In this document: positions 1 to 7,290 of the stretch, one piece after another
Layout: each line of letters begins with the position of its first letter
How positions within the stretch are numbered: position 1 is the stretch's first letter
Source: Nitrosomonadaceae bacterium
GTDB taxonomy: Bacteria; Pseudomonadota; Gammaproteobacteria; Burkholderiales; Nitrosomonadaceae
Assembly (NCBI GenBank): GCA_024644425.1
Contig: JAHELA010000048.1
Span: 1 to 10,434 of the forward strand
Reading direction: 5' to 3'
Length of the DNA stretch: 10,434 bases
The notes under the pieces: model-generated
What the model was told of the DNA's origin: nothing
Seen by the model: the letters and a program-made list of their open reading frames with translations, nothing else
Database searches by the model: none
Position numbers and translations under genes: made by a program

Positions 1-1057
1 TTTTAAAATTGTTACCACCCTTGTCTAATGCGTTTGATGTAGAACCCATCATACACTTGCCTATAATCCTACTACCTAAACGCAAACATGTTTTTGTAAC
101 TCTCCAATTATTAAGAATATTATTTGGCTTTATCCATTTACCGCTTTCATCGTGAACAAGCAACAATAACTTTTCGCCATCATAGCTGTTATCATCTGTG
201 TTTTTCCAGTCAATTGTTGTGTCTAATCCATAGAGCTCTTCAGTCTCTACATTATACATATTTTTCTTTGTAATTTTAGAGGCTGGTATCCTAAAGGCTA
301 ACTCTGTTTTAGGCTTATCCATACCGTCTTGTATGGGTTTAAAAAAGAAAGGTAACCTGTTAGATATCGGTACTACTTTATCTGTAAACATTTTTTTAGC
401 ATCAGCCCCGGTTTTTGAAAGTATTCCAACTCTTGAATCTTTTGCAAGTGTCCCTGTGTTTACGCATTCTGAAGAACCCATGAATGAAAATCCAGAACGT
501 CTTATCTTTAAGTAAATCATACCAAAGCTTCTCTTATCAGCTTTGCAGGCTTCCCAATAAATATAAAATATACGATTAGCCTCACGGTATTCCGGATACC
601 CAATGTCAATATTAGTCCACTGTAAGTACATATAATGCGCACCTGTTATATATGTTGGCATTCCATTATTCATAAACCAAGCGCCTTCATCCCGTCTATC
701 AAACTCTCCTTCTATGTAATCTACCCATCTGTTTTTAAACTCTGATGGCATTTCATTCCATTGAAATATAGACTGTATTCTGGAAAGCTGCTTAGGTAAT
801 TCTTTACGCTCCCAATACTGTTCTTCTTTTTTAGAGTGTCTTTGAAGACACACATCTGGAGTTTTAGGAAGTGCTATATGCAGCCCGTTAATCAAAATTA
901 TATTTCCAATTTGACCTGTTTTTGAAATTATAACAACATCATATTTTTCATTATATCCATATACCCAACTTCTATTTCTATTTTTGTTGGTTATTACGGA
1001 TTTAGAGATATAATCTTTAACTACTCTATATAATTTATTTTGACCTTCTTTCTGCAA
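1..1057 (-). CDS. terL: Terminase large subunit, N-terminal ATPase part (3' end cut by the window edge)
   Basis: This is the motor ATPase that drives DNA into the capsid; the C-terminal nuclease domain would lie beyond position 1. The frame is open for 352 codons. Visible marks are a YNEKYDVVIIS segment near residues 35-45, the aromatic TGAHYMYLQW stretch at 138-147 that precedes the ATPase core, a Walker A-like IRRSGFSFMGSSE at 185-197 (the RxGFS form, not GKS/T), and a hydrophobic Walker B with acidic pair, LLLLVHDESGKW, at 297-308. A motif III-like MGST lies at 337-340. No in-frame ATG precedes residue 103. An in-frame TAG lies just upstream, so the best start is TTG at 1057, overlapping the preceding gene by 23 nt. 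The family is known to follow a small terminase, as here. The identity is secure; the exact start is not. Confidence 0.88.
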   Translation of the reverse strand, partial: MQKEGQNKLYRVVKDYISKSVITNKNRNRSWVYGYNEKYDVVIISKTGQIGNIILINGLHIALPKTPDVCLQRHSKKEEQYWERKELPKQLSRIQSIFQWNEMPSEFKNRWVDYIEGEFDRRDEGAWFMNNGMPTYITGAHYMYLQWTNIDIGYPEYREANRIFYIYWEACKADKRSFGMIYLKIRRSGFSFMGSSECVNTGTLAKDSRVGILSKTGADAKKMFTDKVVPISNRLPFFFKPIQDGMDKPKTELAFRIPASKITKKNMYNVETEELYGLDTTIDWKNTDDNSYDGEKLLLLVHDESGKWIKPNNILNNWRVTKTCLRLGSRIIGKCMMGSTSNALDKGGNNFK

Positions 1058-1316
1058 AACCTTGTTTTGAATCTACACTGTTATTATTTTTACTTAAAGA
1101 TAAAGCTTCTTTTTCACTCTCTATTCTATTTAAAATTTCAAACGCATCAAATATAGCAAGCTTTTTTGTTGCTGCCGCATTTTTTAATCTATCCGCAGAT
1201 ATATCGTCTTCCGGGTCTGGCTTTATTATATCTTCTTTTGCTACCTTTATAAGTTGCTCTACAGCTCTTCGCCCCGCATTTATAATTTCTAATTTAATTT
1301 CTTCAGTAGATTTCAT
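1035..1316 (-). CDS. Putative terminase small subunit
   Basis: This is a 93-aa, charged, probably all-helical protein. Residues 5-30 and 40-72 would form amphipathic helices, with a central ADRLKNAAATKKLAIFDAF segment at 41-59 and a basic tail ending AERRSK. Its ATG overlaps the previous stop as ATGA, and its last 23 nt overlap the proposed terL start, so the two are probably translationally coupled. Small terminases recognise phage DNA and load the large subunit. They are poorly conserved and typically sit directly before terL. The call rests on position, size and a remembered likeness to proteins at this position in marine Bacteroidetes phages. I see no clear helix-turn-helix. It could instead be another packaging accessory protein. 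Confidence 0.5.
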   Translation of the reverse strand: MKSTEEIKLEIINAGRRAVEQLIKVAKEDIIKPDPEDDISADRLKNAAATKKLAIFDAFEILNRIESEKEALSLSKNNNSVDSKQGFAERRSK

Positions 1317-1876
1317 AGAACCATGGTTATTTGGTGGTCATACATCCTGTAAAGTTTTTTACCATCTAAAGTAAACTTGTATTCACTATCCGGTTTAAAA
1401 GAAACTAAGTCTCCCGTCTTAACGCCTTGTTGTGATAGCTTGCTATTTGGGTAAATCATCTTTGCGACTAAAGGCTCTTCCTTTAATGGTTTTAAAATAA
1501 TTGATTCTTTTGGAGGTATAGGTTCAACAAAACAATACTTATCATGAGCATACCACTGGTGAATTTTTTTGTACAAAAAGAATTGGTCGTTATCTACTAA
1601 AAACAAATTTTCCTTAAGAAAACTTTTACCGCTTTTACGCCTTCCTTTTATGTCGTTATAAAATTTAAACACATTATGATGCACAAGCAAAGTGTCGCCT
1701 GGTTCAATTTCTCCACAATACCCTATGGGTGTAGATAAAACTACAGCCTCCCTGTTTGCGGACTCGTAATCTTCTTCTGATGTACTTACCACAAATTCAA
1801 TACCGCCAATTTTTTTGGTGTTATTGTACCTCTTATTATCTTGAGGTTGTACGATAAAACTAAATGGTGATTTCAA
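1313..1876 (-). CDS. Phage co-chaperonin, two GroES-like halves
   Basis: This 187-aa protein is about twice the length of GroES (about 97 aa) and reads as two related halves. Residues 1-103 contain FIVQP, an IGG turn, NREAVVLSTP, the beta-barrel signature EPGDTLLVHHNVFK (58-71) and a closing FFLYKK. Residues 114-187 contain YCFVEPIPPKE, EPLVAKMIYPN, GVKTGDLVSFKPDSEYKF (151-168) and DGKKLYRMYDHQI. The 'GD.V.F' strand followed by 'DGK.LYR' matches the C-terminal half of GroES. A GroES-like protein caps the host GroEL ring, as T4 gp31 does for capsid folding. Residues 75-90 (KGRRKSGKSFLKEN) could correspond to the mobile loop, though this is uncertain. The start is TTG at 1876, overlapping the previous stop as TTGA; no earlier ATG fits. 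The fold is inferred from pattern, and the function has not been shown. Confidence 0.6.
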   Translation of the reverse strand: MKSPFSFIVQPQDNKRYNNTKKIGGIEFVVSTSEEDYESANREAVVLSTPIGYCGEIEPGDTLLVHHNVFKFYNDIKGRRKSGKSFLKENLFLVDNDQFFLYKKIHQWYAHDKYCFVEPIPPKESIILKPLKEEPLVAKMIYPNSKLSQQGVKTGDLVSFKPDSEYKFTLDGKKLYRMYDHQITMVL

Positions 1877-2097
1877 AAGTTTATATTATATTCAATTGAT
1901 ATAGGCATTGTTGAGCTAAACTCTTTCCAAAGCATAACCACCTCCTTATCTTGAATATAAATCTTGAAAGAATCTTTTGGCTCGTCATACTTTATTAAAT
2001 GAATAATGTAATTACCCCCTAATACTTCTTGACCAACCAAGTAGTGCATAGCGCCTGACTTGTAATCAGGGCCAACTGATATTTTTCTTATATCCAT
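1873..2097 (-). CDS. Conserved-looking small phage protein, unknown function
   Basis: This 74-aa protein starts at ATG 2097 and stops inside the TTG start of the GroES-like gene (4-nt overlap). It has short alternating hydrophobic and polar strands (YIIHLI at 30-35, SFKIYIQ at 43-49, EVVMLW at 52-57) and ends EYNINF, suggesting a small beta-rich domain. No signal peptide, membrane segment or metal motif is visible. I recall similar sequences in marine Bacteroidetes phages between fibre and terminase genes, but no function. The tight coupling to the GroES-like gene suggests coordinated expression, not a shared activity. Confidence 0.7.
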   Translation of the reverse strand: MDIRKISVGPDYKSGAMHYLVGQEVLGGNYIIHLIKYDEPKDSFKIYIQDKEVVMLWKEFSSTMPISIEYNINF

Positions 2098-2114
2098 TTA
2101 ATTTTATTTTAAAT

Positions 2115-2336
2115 TTAATTTTGTAACTCTAACCAGGAATTTTTTATTTCTTCCCAACTATCTAACACTTCTTGAGTCCACACTTCTGTGGCCGTACCTT
2201 GTATTTCTTCAGGCAAATCTTCAATAGCTGTCAGTGGTTCATAAGTCGTTACGTTGTGTGAATCATTTTCTAATTTGTACACAGCCTGTAAAGACTTATT
2301 TTCATTAATGTTAATTGTAATTAATTGTTTTTCCAT
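2115..2336 (-). CDS. Small acidic protein following the fibre gene, unknown function
   Basis: This 73-aa protein starts one base after the fibre stop codon (TAA, one base, ATG), so it is almost certainly translated with the fibre. The N-terminal half resembles a short beta strand pair (KQLITININENKSLQAVYKL). The C-terminal half is acidic and tryptophan-rich, with WTQEVLDSWEEIKNSWLEL near residues 53-71 predicted to be an amphipathic helix. Small proteins directly after a tail fibre are sometimes fibre-assembly chaperones. That role is only suggested by position; no known chaperone signature is visible. A 17-nt spacer made only of A and T separates it from the next gene. Confidence 0.65.
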   Translation of the reverse strand: MEKQLITININENKSLQAVYKLENDSHNVTTYEPLTAIEDLPEEIQGTATEVWTQEVLDSWEEIKNSWLELQN

Positions 2337-2337
2337 A

Positions 2338-5300
2338 TTATAATAGTTTATATCTTATACACCCTGATAAAGAAAAGAACGTTCCATTTACAATACCTGT
2401 GCCATTCAAGGACATGTTTGTGGAATTATTATTAACCAAAACATTTATACCTAAACTTGTACTGCTTGGACCAGAACTTACACCTGTTGCCTGAGCAGAT
2501 AATCCTGATGTTTTACTAATGTCAGCTGATAAGACAGCTATACTAGGAATAAGAGTATTATCATAGGCGTAAGGAAGACCTGAAATTAAAGGGAAACCAC
2601 TTGTTCCCGTCCAATTTGCTGTTCCTGGAATAACAAACCACGCGTTAACTATATCTCCTTCTATAACATAATAACCCACATTAGAGCCAGTGGCTATTGG
2701 ATTAAAACTAAAATTACTTCCACCAATAGCACTTATAGTAGGAGTCCAACTACCTTGATTGATTATAATGCTTCCTGTGTTAATTCTTAAACTTCCATTA
2801 CTTTGGTAAAGACCTCCTAACGGTATTCCAATAGCGCCCGCGGCTGTATCATCGGTTGCTGAGAACCCACCTATAGTTGGTAAAACAATTCGTGGTACTT
2901 GAGCAACACCAGCTCCTCTAGTAACACCACCTTCTGTTATAAGTAATGCATTACTATTTGTAGTTGTAGTAGAACCTACTCCTAAAGCAAATTTGGTATT
3001 ACCAAGTCCAAGTGAATAATCGGTTACAGGATAAGATGATGTATCATTTCTAAAGCCTAACGCCATATTTCCATCTATACCTGTTAGATTACCCCCAATC
3101 ATAAAAGAATTATTATCGGTTGCGCCACTAGGCCCAGTATTACTTTCACCAAAAGCAAACATAGAATCAGCACCGCCTAATACATGGTTAAATCCTAGTG
3201 CTACAGCGTTTTGACTTGTTGTGACCGCATTTTGACCACCTGCTATAAAGCTTGAATAACTACCTGTTAAATTATTATTAAAACCTAATACTTGCGACCT
3301 AACTGCTTCTGTAGCCCCTGTCCCGTCAATAGTATTGTTTAGACCTATAGCAAAAGAATTGTCTGCCTGATTACTAATGATATTTGATTGGCCTACAGCT
3401 AGTGAATTATCTGAATTGCTTAGTATTTGATTTCCGTTGCCTACCGCTAAACAACTATCAGAACCAGAAACAATATCATTATTCCCACCGCCGATTACCA
3501 TTGATGTGTTATCAACTGACACGCCTGATGGATTATTTGATAATACAACACCATTCCTAAACCATGCTGCTGGTCTAGTATCTCCTGAATTACCTACATC
3601 TAAAGTAACAGCTGTAGATTGTTGTGATTTTCCTACAGCTAAAGTTCCACGCATTTGGAAGTTGTTTGCATAAAAACCAGTGTTGTCCCCTGAAAACGTG
3701 AAAACATCAGTTCCAATCCCAGATTCCATAAGGAATTTATTACCAGCTCCATTAAAATTCCATTTTGAACTTATACCAGATGTAGTTGTTATATTTACTT
3801 CTTTAAGATTATTGCCAGCATCTAATAATTGATTTATACCTGAATCACTTAAAACACCGTTAGGGCCATCTGACCATATCGGCAAAGTATTAGTTGTACC
3901 AGTTCCTGTTACTGTTCCACCGCCGCCACCGCCAGAAACAACAGACCAATTGCCACTTTGACGAGCATATTGTTGCCCGTCTGTTGGTGCTTCTGGAAAA
4001 CTAACTTTATCATTATTTGCAGTTATATCATCTGCTTGAGCTTGCGTTATGGTTGTTGTATTACCAGCTAATGCTTGCCCTGCACCTGAACCTATTTCAA
4101 GAAAACCACTAATATCAATGTCCCCAAGGCCACCTGTTCTTTCAAGCGTTAAAGTACCACCGCTATAAGTACCATCGTCTACGTAGTTGTCAATGTCAAC
4201 AGCGGAAAATTCAATAACTTCTCCAGAAGCGGTAACCCCTAATGCAAAAGCTGGTGTTCCAGGGTTACCTCCAGAACCGTATGCGTTCAATCGTATATTA
4301 TCTCCACCAATAGCAACCTGGTTGGTTGCATTATCAATAGCATAGCGACCAATAGAAACGCTGCCTTCGTTTTTTGTCCAAGCGTTTTCACCTATAGCTA
4401 CAGATTGATTAGACTCTGCTTTTGCGAGATAACCTAAAGATATGCTTCGGTTGCCTAATGTTACGCTTTGAGCTCCTATAGCAAAAGAGCCCTCTGTAGC
4501 ATTTACATTTCTTGAAAAAGAAACAGTCTCACCTGCATCTAAAATAAATCCTGGTGAGTTTACAACAATAGTGTATACATCTCCAGCGGGTGTCCCCGAA
4601 TTAAATGTTGCGCTAACAACTGTATTTATTCTATTGTCTTGAGATTCAGTCCAAGTTTGACTCCCAGAACCATTATTATATACCGTGTCTCCAGGCTGTA
4701 TGTTTGCTCCCCCTATTACATTTGTAAGTTGAAAAGATGTAGAAGGTATTCCTACCGATACATTAACTACACCAGCAGCAATGTCTGTTACGCTCACGCC
4801 TTCTCCTAAAGCGCCTGAGCCATGTCCAGAAACAAAACTACCATGACCCGAGGCAAGTCCTTCAGAGCCTACATTAAAAGCTCTCCAGCCCATAGCAAAA
4901 GCACCAAACGACCCTCCCGCTAAAGTTTCAAATCCAAAAGCTACATTTTCATTAAAATCTGAAATTCCTAATCCAGCTATAGCATTGTTTCCAAAAGCTA
5001 TAGAGTTTCTTGAGTTTGCTCTAACTACTGAATTAAAACCACCGGAAATGGAGTTATTCCCACTTGCAGTTGTGTTGCCACCCATAGCTGTAGAATTATT
5101 TCCACTTGCAGTTGTACTTGAACCCATAGCCGTTGAATAATTCCCACTTGCTGTTGTGTTGCCACCCATAGCTGTAGAATAAGGCCCACTTGCTATTGTA
5201 CTTGAACCCATAGCTGTTGACCGAATCCCACTTGCAGTTGTGTTTTTCCCAAGAGCTAATGAACTATCAGCATTCGATGTTACGCCATTTCCTATAGCTA

Positions 5301-7014
5301 CAGAATAAATGTTAGATGCAAGTGCTCCCTCTCCCATAGCGATTGAAGTACTTCCACTTGCTGTTGTGTTTAACCCAGATGCAAATGAATTCTCCCCGCT
5401 TGCTGTTGTCCCATTTCCTATAGATGTAGAACGAGTTCCACTTGCTGTATTTGTGCCAGAATTATCATTTAAAACTACAGACTTTAGACTTTCGTTTATA
5501 AATACGCTTTCAGATGTAATTGTATTCAATGCACTTCCTACAAATATTTTACCTTCAGGAAGATTAGGTACGTCATTTTGTCTTCCTAAAGCAAATACCT
5601 CAATATCTCCATTATTTGCATTTGACCTGGAAACAACGGCAATTTTTTGTATTAAATTAGGAGTAATTGGTTTAACATTTGTAAGACCCCCGTTTGCTGC
5701 CACATACAATGAGTCGCCTACACTATAAGAAGCAGTATTAAAATCAGGGAAATCACCAGCTACAATTATTTCACCGGTAGTGTTTTGAGCTTGATTAGAT
5801 ACCGCTAATCCTATAGCGGCCATTTTAGTGGGGTCGGATGCAAAAGCTTTTTCTACTTCAGTAAGATTTTGACCATTGTTATATCCAGTTATATAAACAG
5901 GGTCACCCACATTTACTGCTTGCGCAAATCTAACCGTCTGTATAATTTTTTCAGCGCTTTCTACGTCAAACGTATTAATATTTTGATATTCTAATTGACC
6001 TGAAGAATTAGAAACAAGTACATCATTTTGTGTTCCTAAAGAAGCGGTGGTGTCTTTAACAGCCCCTTGTAATGAAAGGATAGATTCAATTACTACTTCT
6101 TCTCCACCCCCATTTCCAATAGTTAGATTATTATTATTAGGGTCTTGAATCATAGATACTGGAGCAGCATTACCAAGAACCTTGGAAGCTGTCCACATAG
6201 CCATGTTGTTTGTTGTTCCCCCACCATCTACAGATGAGTTGTCTATCTTGTCCCAGAATATATTACCAGCATCATCTTCAGATATAATAGCCCAGTCCCC
6301 AGGACTCCATTGAGTTATTGGAGTTGTTTGACCCTGCAACGAAGCTGTTCCCGCTGTAGAAACTACCCAGTATTTACCGGTGTTCCCAGCTATTAGTTGT
6401 ATGTTTTGAAGATTTGGATTACCTCCATCGGTAACACCACCCTCAGCAATTGTTCTTGCATCCCAAGCTCCTTGAAACTCAAGCCCTGAACCCTGAAAGT
6501 TTTGCCAAGTTACATTACCCGAAGAATCCGAGACCAATACTTGTTCATTGTTTCCAACAGAACTATTAGCGTCATAAATTTTTCCAAGTAAATATAAATT
6601 AGCATCTGGGTTTATTGTTGCGTTTGTCTTAAAGAAAGCATCTCCTTCAAAAGTAGAAACACCAAATGGAGTAAAGGCATCTGCCACTATTAAGCTTCCA
6701 GCCCCTGAGCCATTATCTATGGTTACTGTTGTGCCTAAAATAAATGACCCAGACTGCTGAGCTGTATCTTGACTTATAAGAGAGCTTACTATTTTTTCAG
6801 AATCAACTCCTGCTGACGCTGCAGTAAACACGGGTATTCTATATGAAACCCCATCAAAAAGTCCATCAATGATAAAATCTTTTAGGTCAGATATTGTAAA
6901 AGTTTTAGTCTGCTTCTCAATTGGAGAAGAGTCTGCGTCTGTACCTATTAAATAATCCGCACCCTGTATTGGTGATGCTTCAGGGTACGAAAGTTTATCA
7001 CTGATTTTTGACAT
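2338..7014 (-). CDS. Giant tail fibre / receptor-binding adhesin with YadA-head-like beta-roll repeats
   Basis: This 1558-aa protein probably forms the fibre that contacts the host surface. Residues 1-50 (SYPEASPIQGADYLIGTD) resemble the virion-attachment end of marine phage fibres. A GGGTTNNMAMW module lies at 264-274 and a related GTGTTNTLPIW at 1037-1047, after a Gly6 run at 1028-1033. Residues 363-479 form a compact beta domain with VGDPVYITG and VGDSLYVAANG. YadA-head-like repeats (left-handed beta-roll, trimeric-adhesin type) occur at about 521-740, 841-905 and 1160-1345. They show S-x-A-h-G cores such as STAMG and SLAVG, with a strict 14-residue period in 521-660. The C-terminus (about 1422-1558) has the GYYVIEGDIVNAWFVI and ISGLPYAY pattern common in phage receptor-binding tips. 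I see no intramolecular chaperone and no membrane anchor, so it is a phage fibre and not a bacterial autotransporter. Ligand unknown. Confidence 0.85.
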   Translation of the reverse strand: MSKISDKLSYPEASPIQGADYLIGTDADSSPIEKQTKTFTISDLKDFIIDGLFDGVSYRIPVFTAASAGVDSEKIVSSLISQDTAQQSGSFILGTTVTIDNGSGAGSLIVADAFTPFGVSTFEGDAFFKTNATINPDANLYLLGKIYDANSSVGNNEQVLVSDSSGNVTWQNFQGSGLEFQGAWDARTIAEGGVTDGGNPNLQNIQLIAGNTGKYWVVSTAGTASLQGQTTPITQWSPGDWAIISEDDAGNIFWDKIDNSSVDGGGTTNNMAMWTASKVLGNAAPVSMIQDPNNNNLTIGNGGGEEVVIESILSLQGAVKDTTASLGTQNDVLVSNSSGQLEYQNINTFDVESAEKIIQTVRFAQAVNVGDPVYITGYNNGQNLTEVEKAFASDPTKMAAIGLAVSNQAQNTTGEIIVAGDFPDFNTASYSVGDSLYVAANGGLTNVKPITPNLIQKIAVVSRSNANNGDIEVFALGRQNDVPNLPEGKIFVGSALNTITSESVFINESLKSVVLNDNSGTNTASGTRSTSIGNGTTASGENSFASGLNTTASGSTSIAMGEGALASNIYSVAIGNGVTSNADSSLALGKNTTASGIRSTAMGSSTIASGPYSTAMGGNTTASGNYSTAMGSSTTASGNNSTAMGGNTTASGNNSISGGFNSVVRANSRNSIAFGNNAIAGLGISDFNENVAFGFETLAGGSFGAFAMGWRAFNVGSEGLASGHGSFVSGHGSGALGEGVSVTDIAAGVVNVSVGIPSTSFQLTNVIGGANIQPGDTVYNNGSGSQTWTESQDNRINTVVSATFNSGTPAGDVYTIVVNSPGFILDAGETVSFSRNVNATEGSFAIGAQSVTLGNRSISLGYLAKAESNQSVAIGENAWTKNEGSVSIGRYAIDNATNQVAIGGDNIRLNAYGSGGNPGTPAFALGVTASGEVIEFSAVDIDNYVDDGTYSGGTLTLERTGGLGDIDISGFLEIGSGAGQALAGNTTTITQAQADDITANNDKVSFPEAPTDGQQYARQSGNWSVVSGGGGGGTVTGTGTTNTLPIWSDGPNGVLSDSGINQLLDAGNNLKEVNITTTSGISSKWNFNGAGNKFLMESGIGTDVFTFSGDNTGFYANNFQMRGTLAVGKSQQSTAVTLDVGNSGDTRPAAWFRNGVVLSNNPSGVSVDNTSMVIGGGNNDIVSGSDSCLAVGNGNQILSNSDNSLAVGQSNIISNQADNSFAIGLNNTIDGTGATEAVRSQVLGFNNNLTGSYSSFIAGGQNAVTTSQNAVALGFNHVLGGADSMFAFGESNTGPSGATDNNSFMIGGNLTGIDGNMALGFRNDTSSYPVTDYSLGLGNTKFALGVGSTTTTNSNALLITEGGVTRGAGVAQVPRIVLPTIGGFSATDDTAAGAIGIPLGGLYQSNGSLRINTGSIIINQGSWTPTISAIGGSNFSFNPIATGSNVGYYVIEGDIVNAWFVIPGTANWTGTSGFPLISGLPYAYDNTLIPSIAVLSADISKTSGLSAQATGVSSGPSSTSLGINVLVNNNSTNMSLNGTGIVNGTFFSLSGCIRYKLL
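2980..3537 (-). repeat. Third block of YadA-head-like repeats in the fibre
   Basis: This stretch encodes fibre residues 1160-1345, with repeated cores SMVIG, CLAVG, SLAVG, SFAIG, SFIAG, AVALG, MFAFG, SFMIG, NMALG and SLGLG. Spacing is looser (10-20 residues) than in the first block, with Asn-rich loops such as GNNDIVSGS. It lies just before the C-terminal tip domain and probably forms the distal shaft. Confidence 0.7.
4300..4494 (-). repeat. Second block of YadA-head-like repeats in the fibre
   Basis: This stretch encodes fibre residues 841-905, with successive SFAIG, SVTLG, SISLG, SVAIG, SVSIG and QVAIG cores spaced 8-16 residues apart. The DNA copies have diverged, so this block is older or under different selection from the 5035-5454 block. 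A beta-rich insert (residues about 741-840) separates the two. Confidence 0.7.
5035..5454 (-). repeat. In-phase 42-bp tandem repeats encoding 14-residue YadA-head-like units
   Basis: On the plus strand the sequence CCACTTGC or a close variant recurs at 5060, 5102, 5144, 5186, 5228, 5354, 5396 and 5438. All are spaced by 42 bases or exact multiples of 42, with degenerate copies at 5270 and 5312. The coding strand gives ten units near the consensus STAMGxxTTASGxx, covering fibre residues 521-660. The five central units are nearly identical at DNA level, indicating recent duplication, slippage or gene conversion. Copy number here could vary between relatives. Confidence 0.9.
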
Positions 7015-7019
7015 CTATA

Positions 7020-7250
7020 TTATTCTTTTTTTTCTGAGACTTCTCCTGTTTGAATATTTACAACAGAATTTTCCCCATATTTTTTGATTAACTTCTCTTC
7101 TTCTTTAGCGAACTTTTCTTTTAATTCACCTAAAGAGTTTATTAAACTATGCTTTTGAATTTCAACATCAGCTATAGCGCCTTTTGTCTTAGTAAATTCA
7201 TTGTTTAAGGATTGTAGAGTTTCTAACTCTTTTTGACTTAATTTTGCCAT
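7020..7250 (-). CDS. Short coiled-coil protein, unknown function
   Basis: This is a 76-aa highly charged protein. Residues 3-60 carry heptad-like hydrophobic positions (LSQKELETLQSLNNEF, then HSLINSLGELKEKF) and would form a helical coiled coil or hairpin. The tail contains KYGENSVVNIQTGEV and ends in charged residues. No Cys, membrane segment or signal peptide is present. I recall similar proteins next to lysis and fibre genes in marine Bacteroidetes phages, without known function. A TAnnTTTG box lies 26-33 bases upstream of its ATG, so it may head the fibre transcript. The fibre start follows 5 nt after its stop. Confidence 0.75.
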   Translation of the reverse strand: MAKLSQKELETLQSLNNEFTKTKGAIADVEIQKHSLINSLGELKEKFAKEEEKLIKKYGENSVVNIQTGEVSEKKE

Positions 7251-7276
7251 GATTAAAAATTATTTAATTTATTGTA

Positions 7277-7284
7277 CAAAGATA
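7277..7284 (-). promoter_or_regulatory. Putative Bacteroidetes-type -7 promoter element
   Basis: On the minus strand the octamer is TATCTTTG, an exact match to the TAnnTTTG -7 consensus of Bacteroidetes promoters. It lies in the 40-nt gap between the holin stop and the coiled-coil gene, 26 bases before that ATG, giving a short AT-rich leader. I see no convincing TTG -33 element at the usual spacing. It would start a transcript for 7250 and the fibre gene. Confidence 0.45.
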
Positions 7285-7290
7285 TGAATT

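Noticed and set aside
333..515. Plus-strand open frame of 60 codons
   Set aside because: Antisense to a well-supported terminase ATPase domain.
1148..1155. TATATTTG on the minus strand as a promoter
   Set aside because: It lies inside the small terminase coding sequence and is explained by codons for Ile-Phe; there is no spacer and no downstream start to serve.
3437..3673. Plus-strand open frame of 78 codons
   Set aside because: Antisense shadow of the third fibre repeat block, with no start context or recognisable protein.
5035..5454. CRISPR-like regular repeats
   Set aside because: The 42-bp units are contiguous without unique spacers, keep the reading frame and encode a known beta-roll motif.
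5309..5728. Plus-strand open frame of 139 codons
   Set aside because: It lies wholly inside the fibre gene, antisense to the repeat region. Low-complexity repeats keep the opposite frame open. No domain is recognisable.
2338..7014. Diversity-generating retroelement target in the fibre
   Set aside because: No reverse transcriptase or template repeat is seen in the window, and the C-terminus does not look like a C-type lectin variable region.
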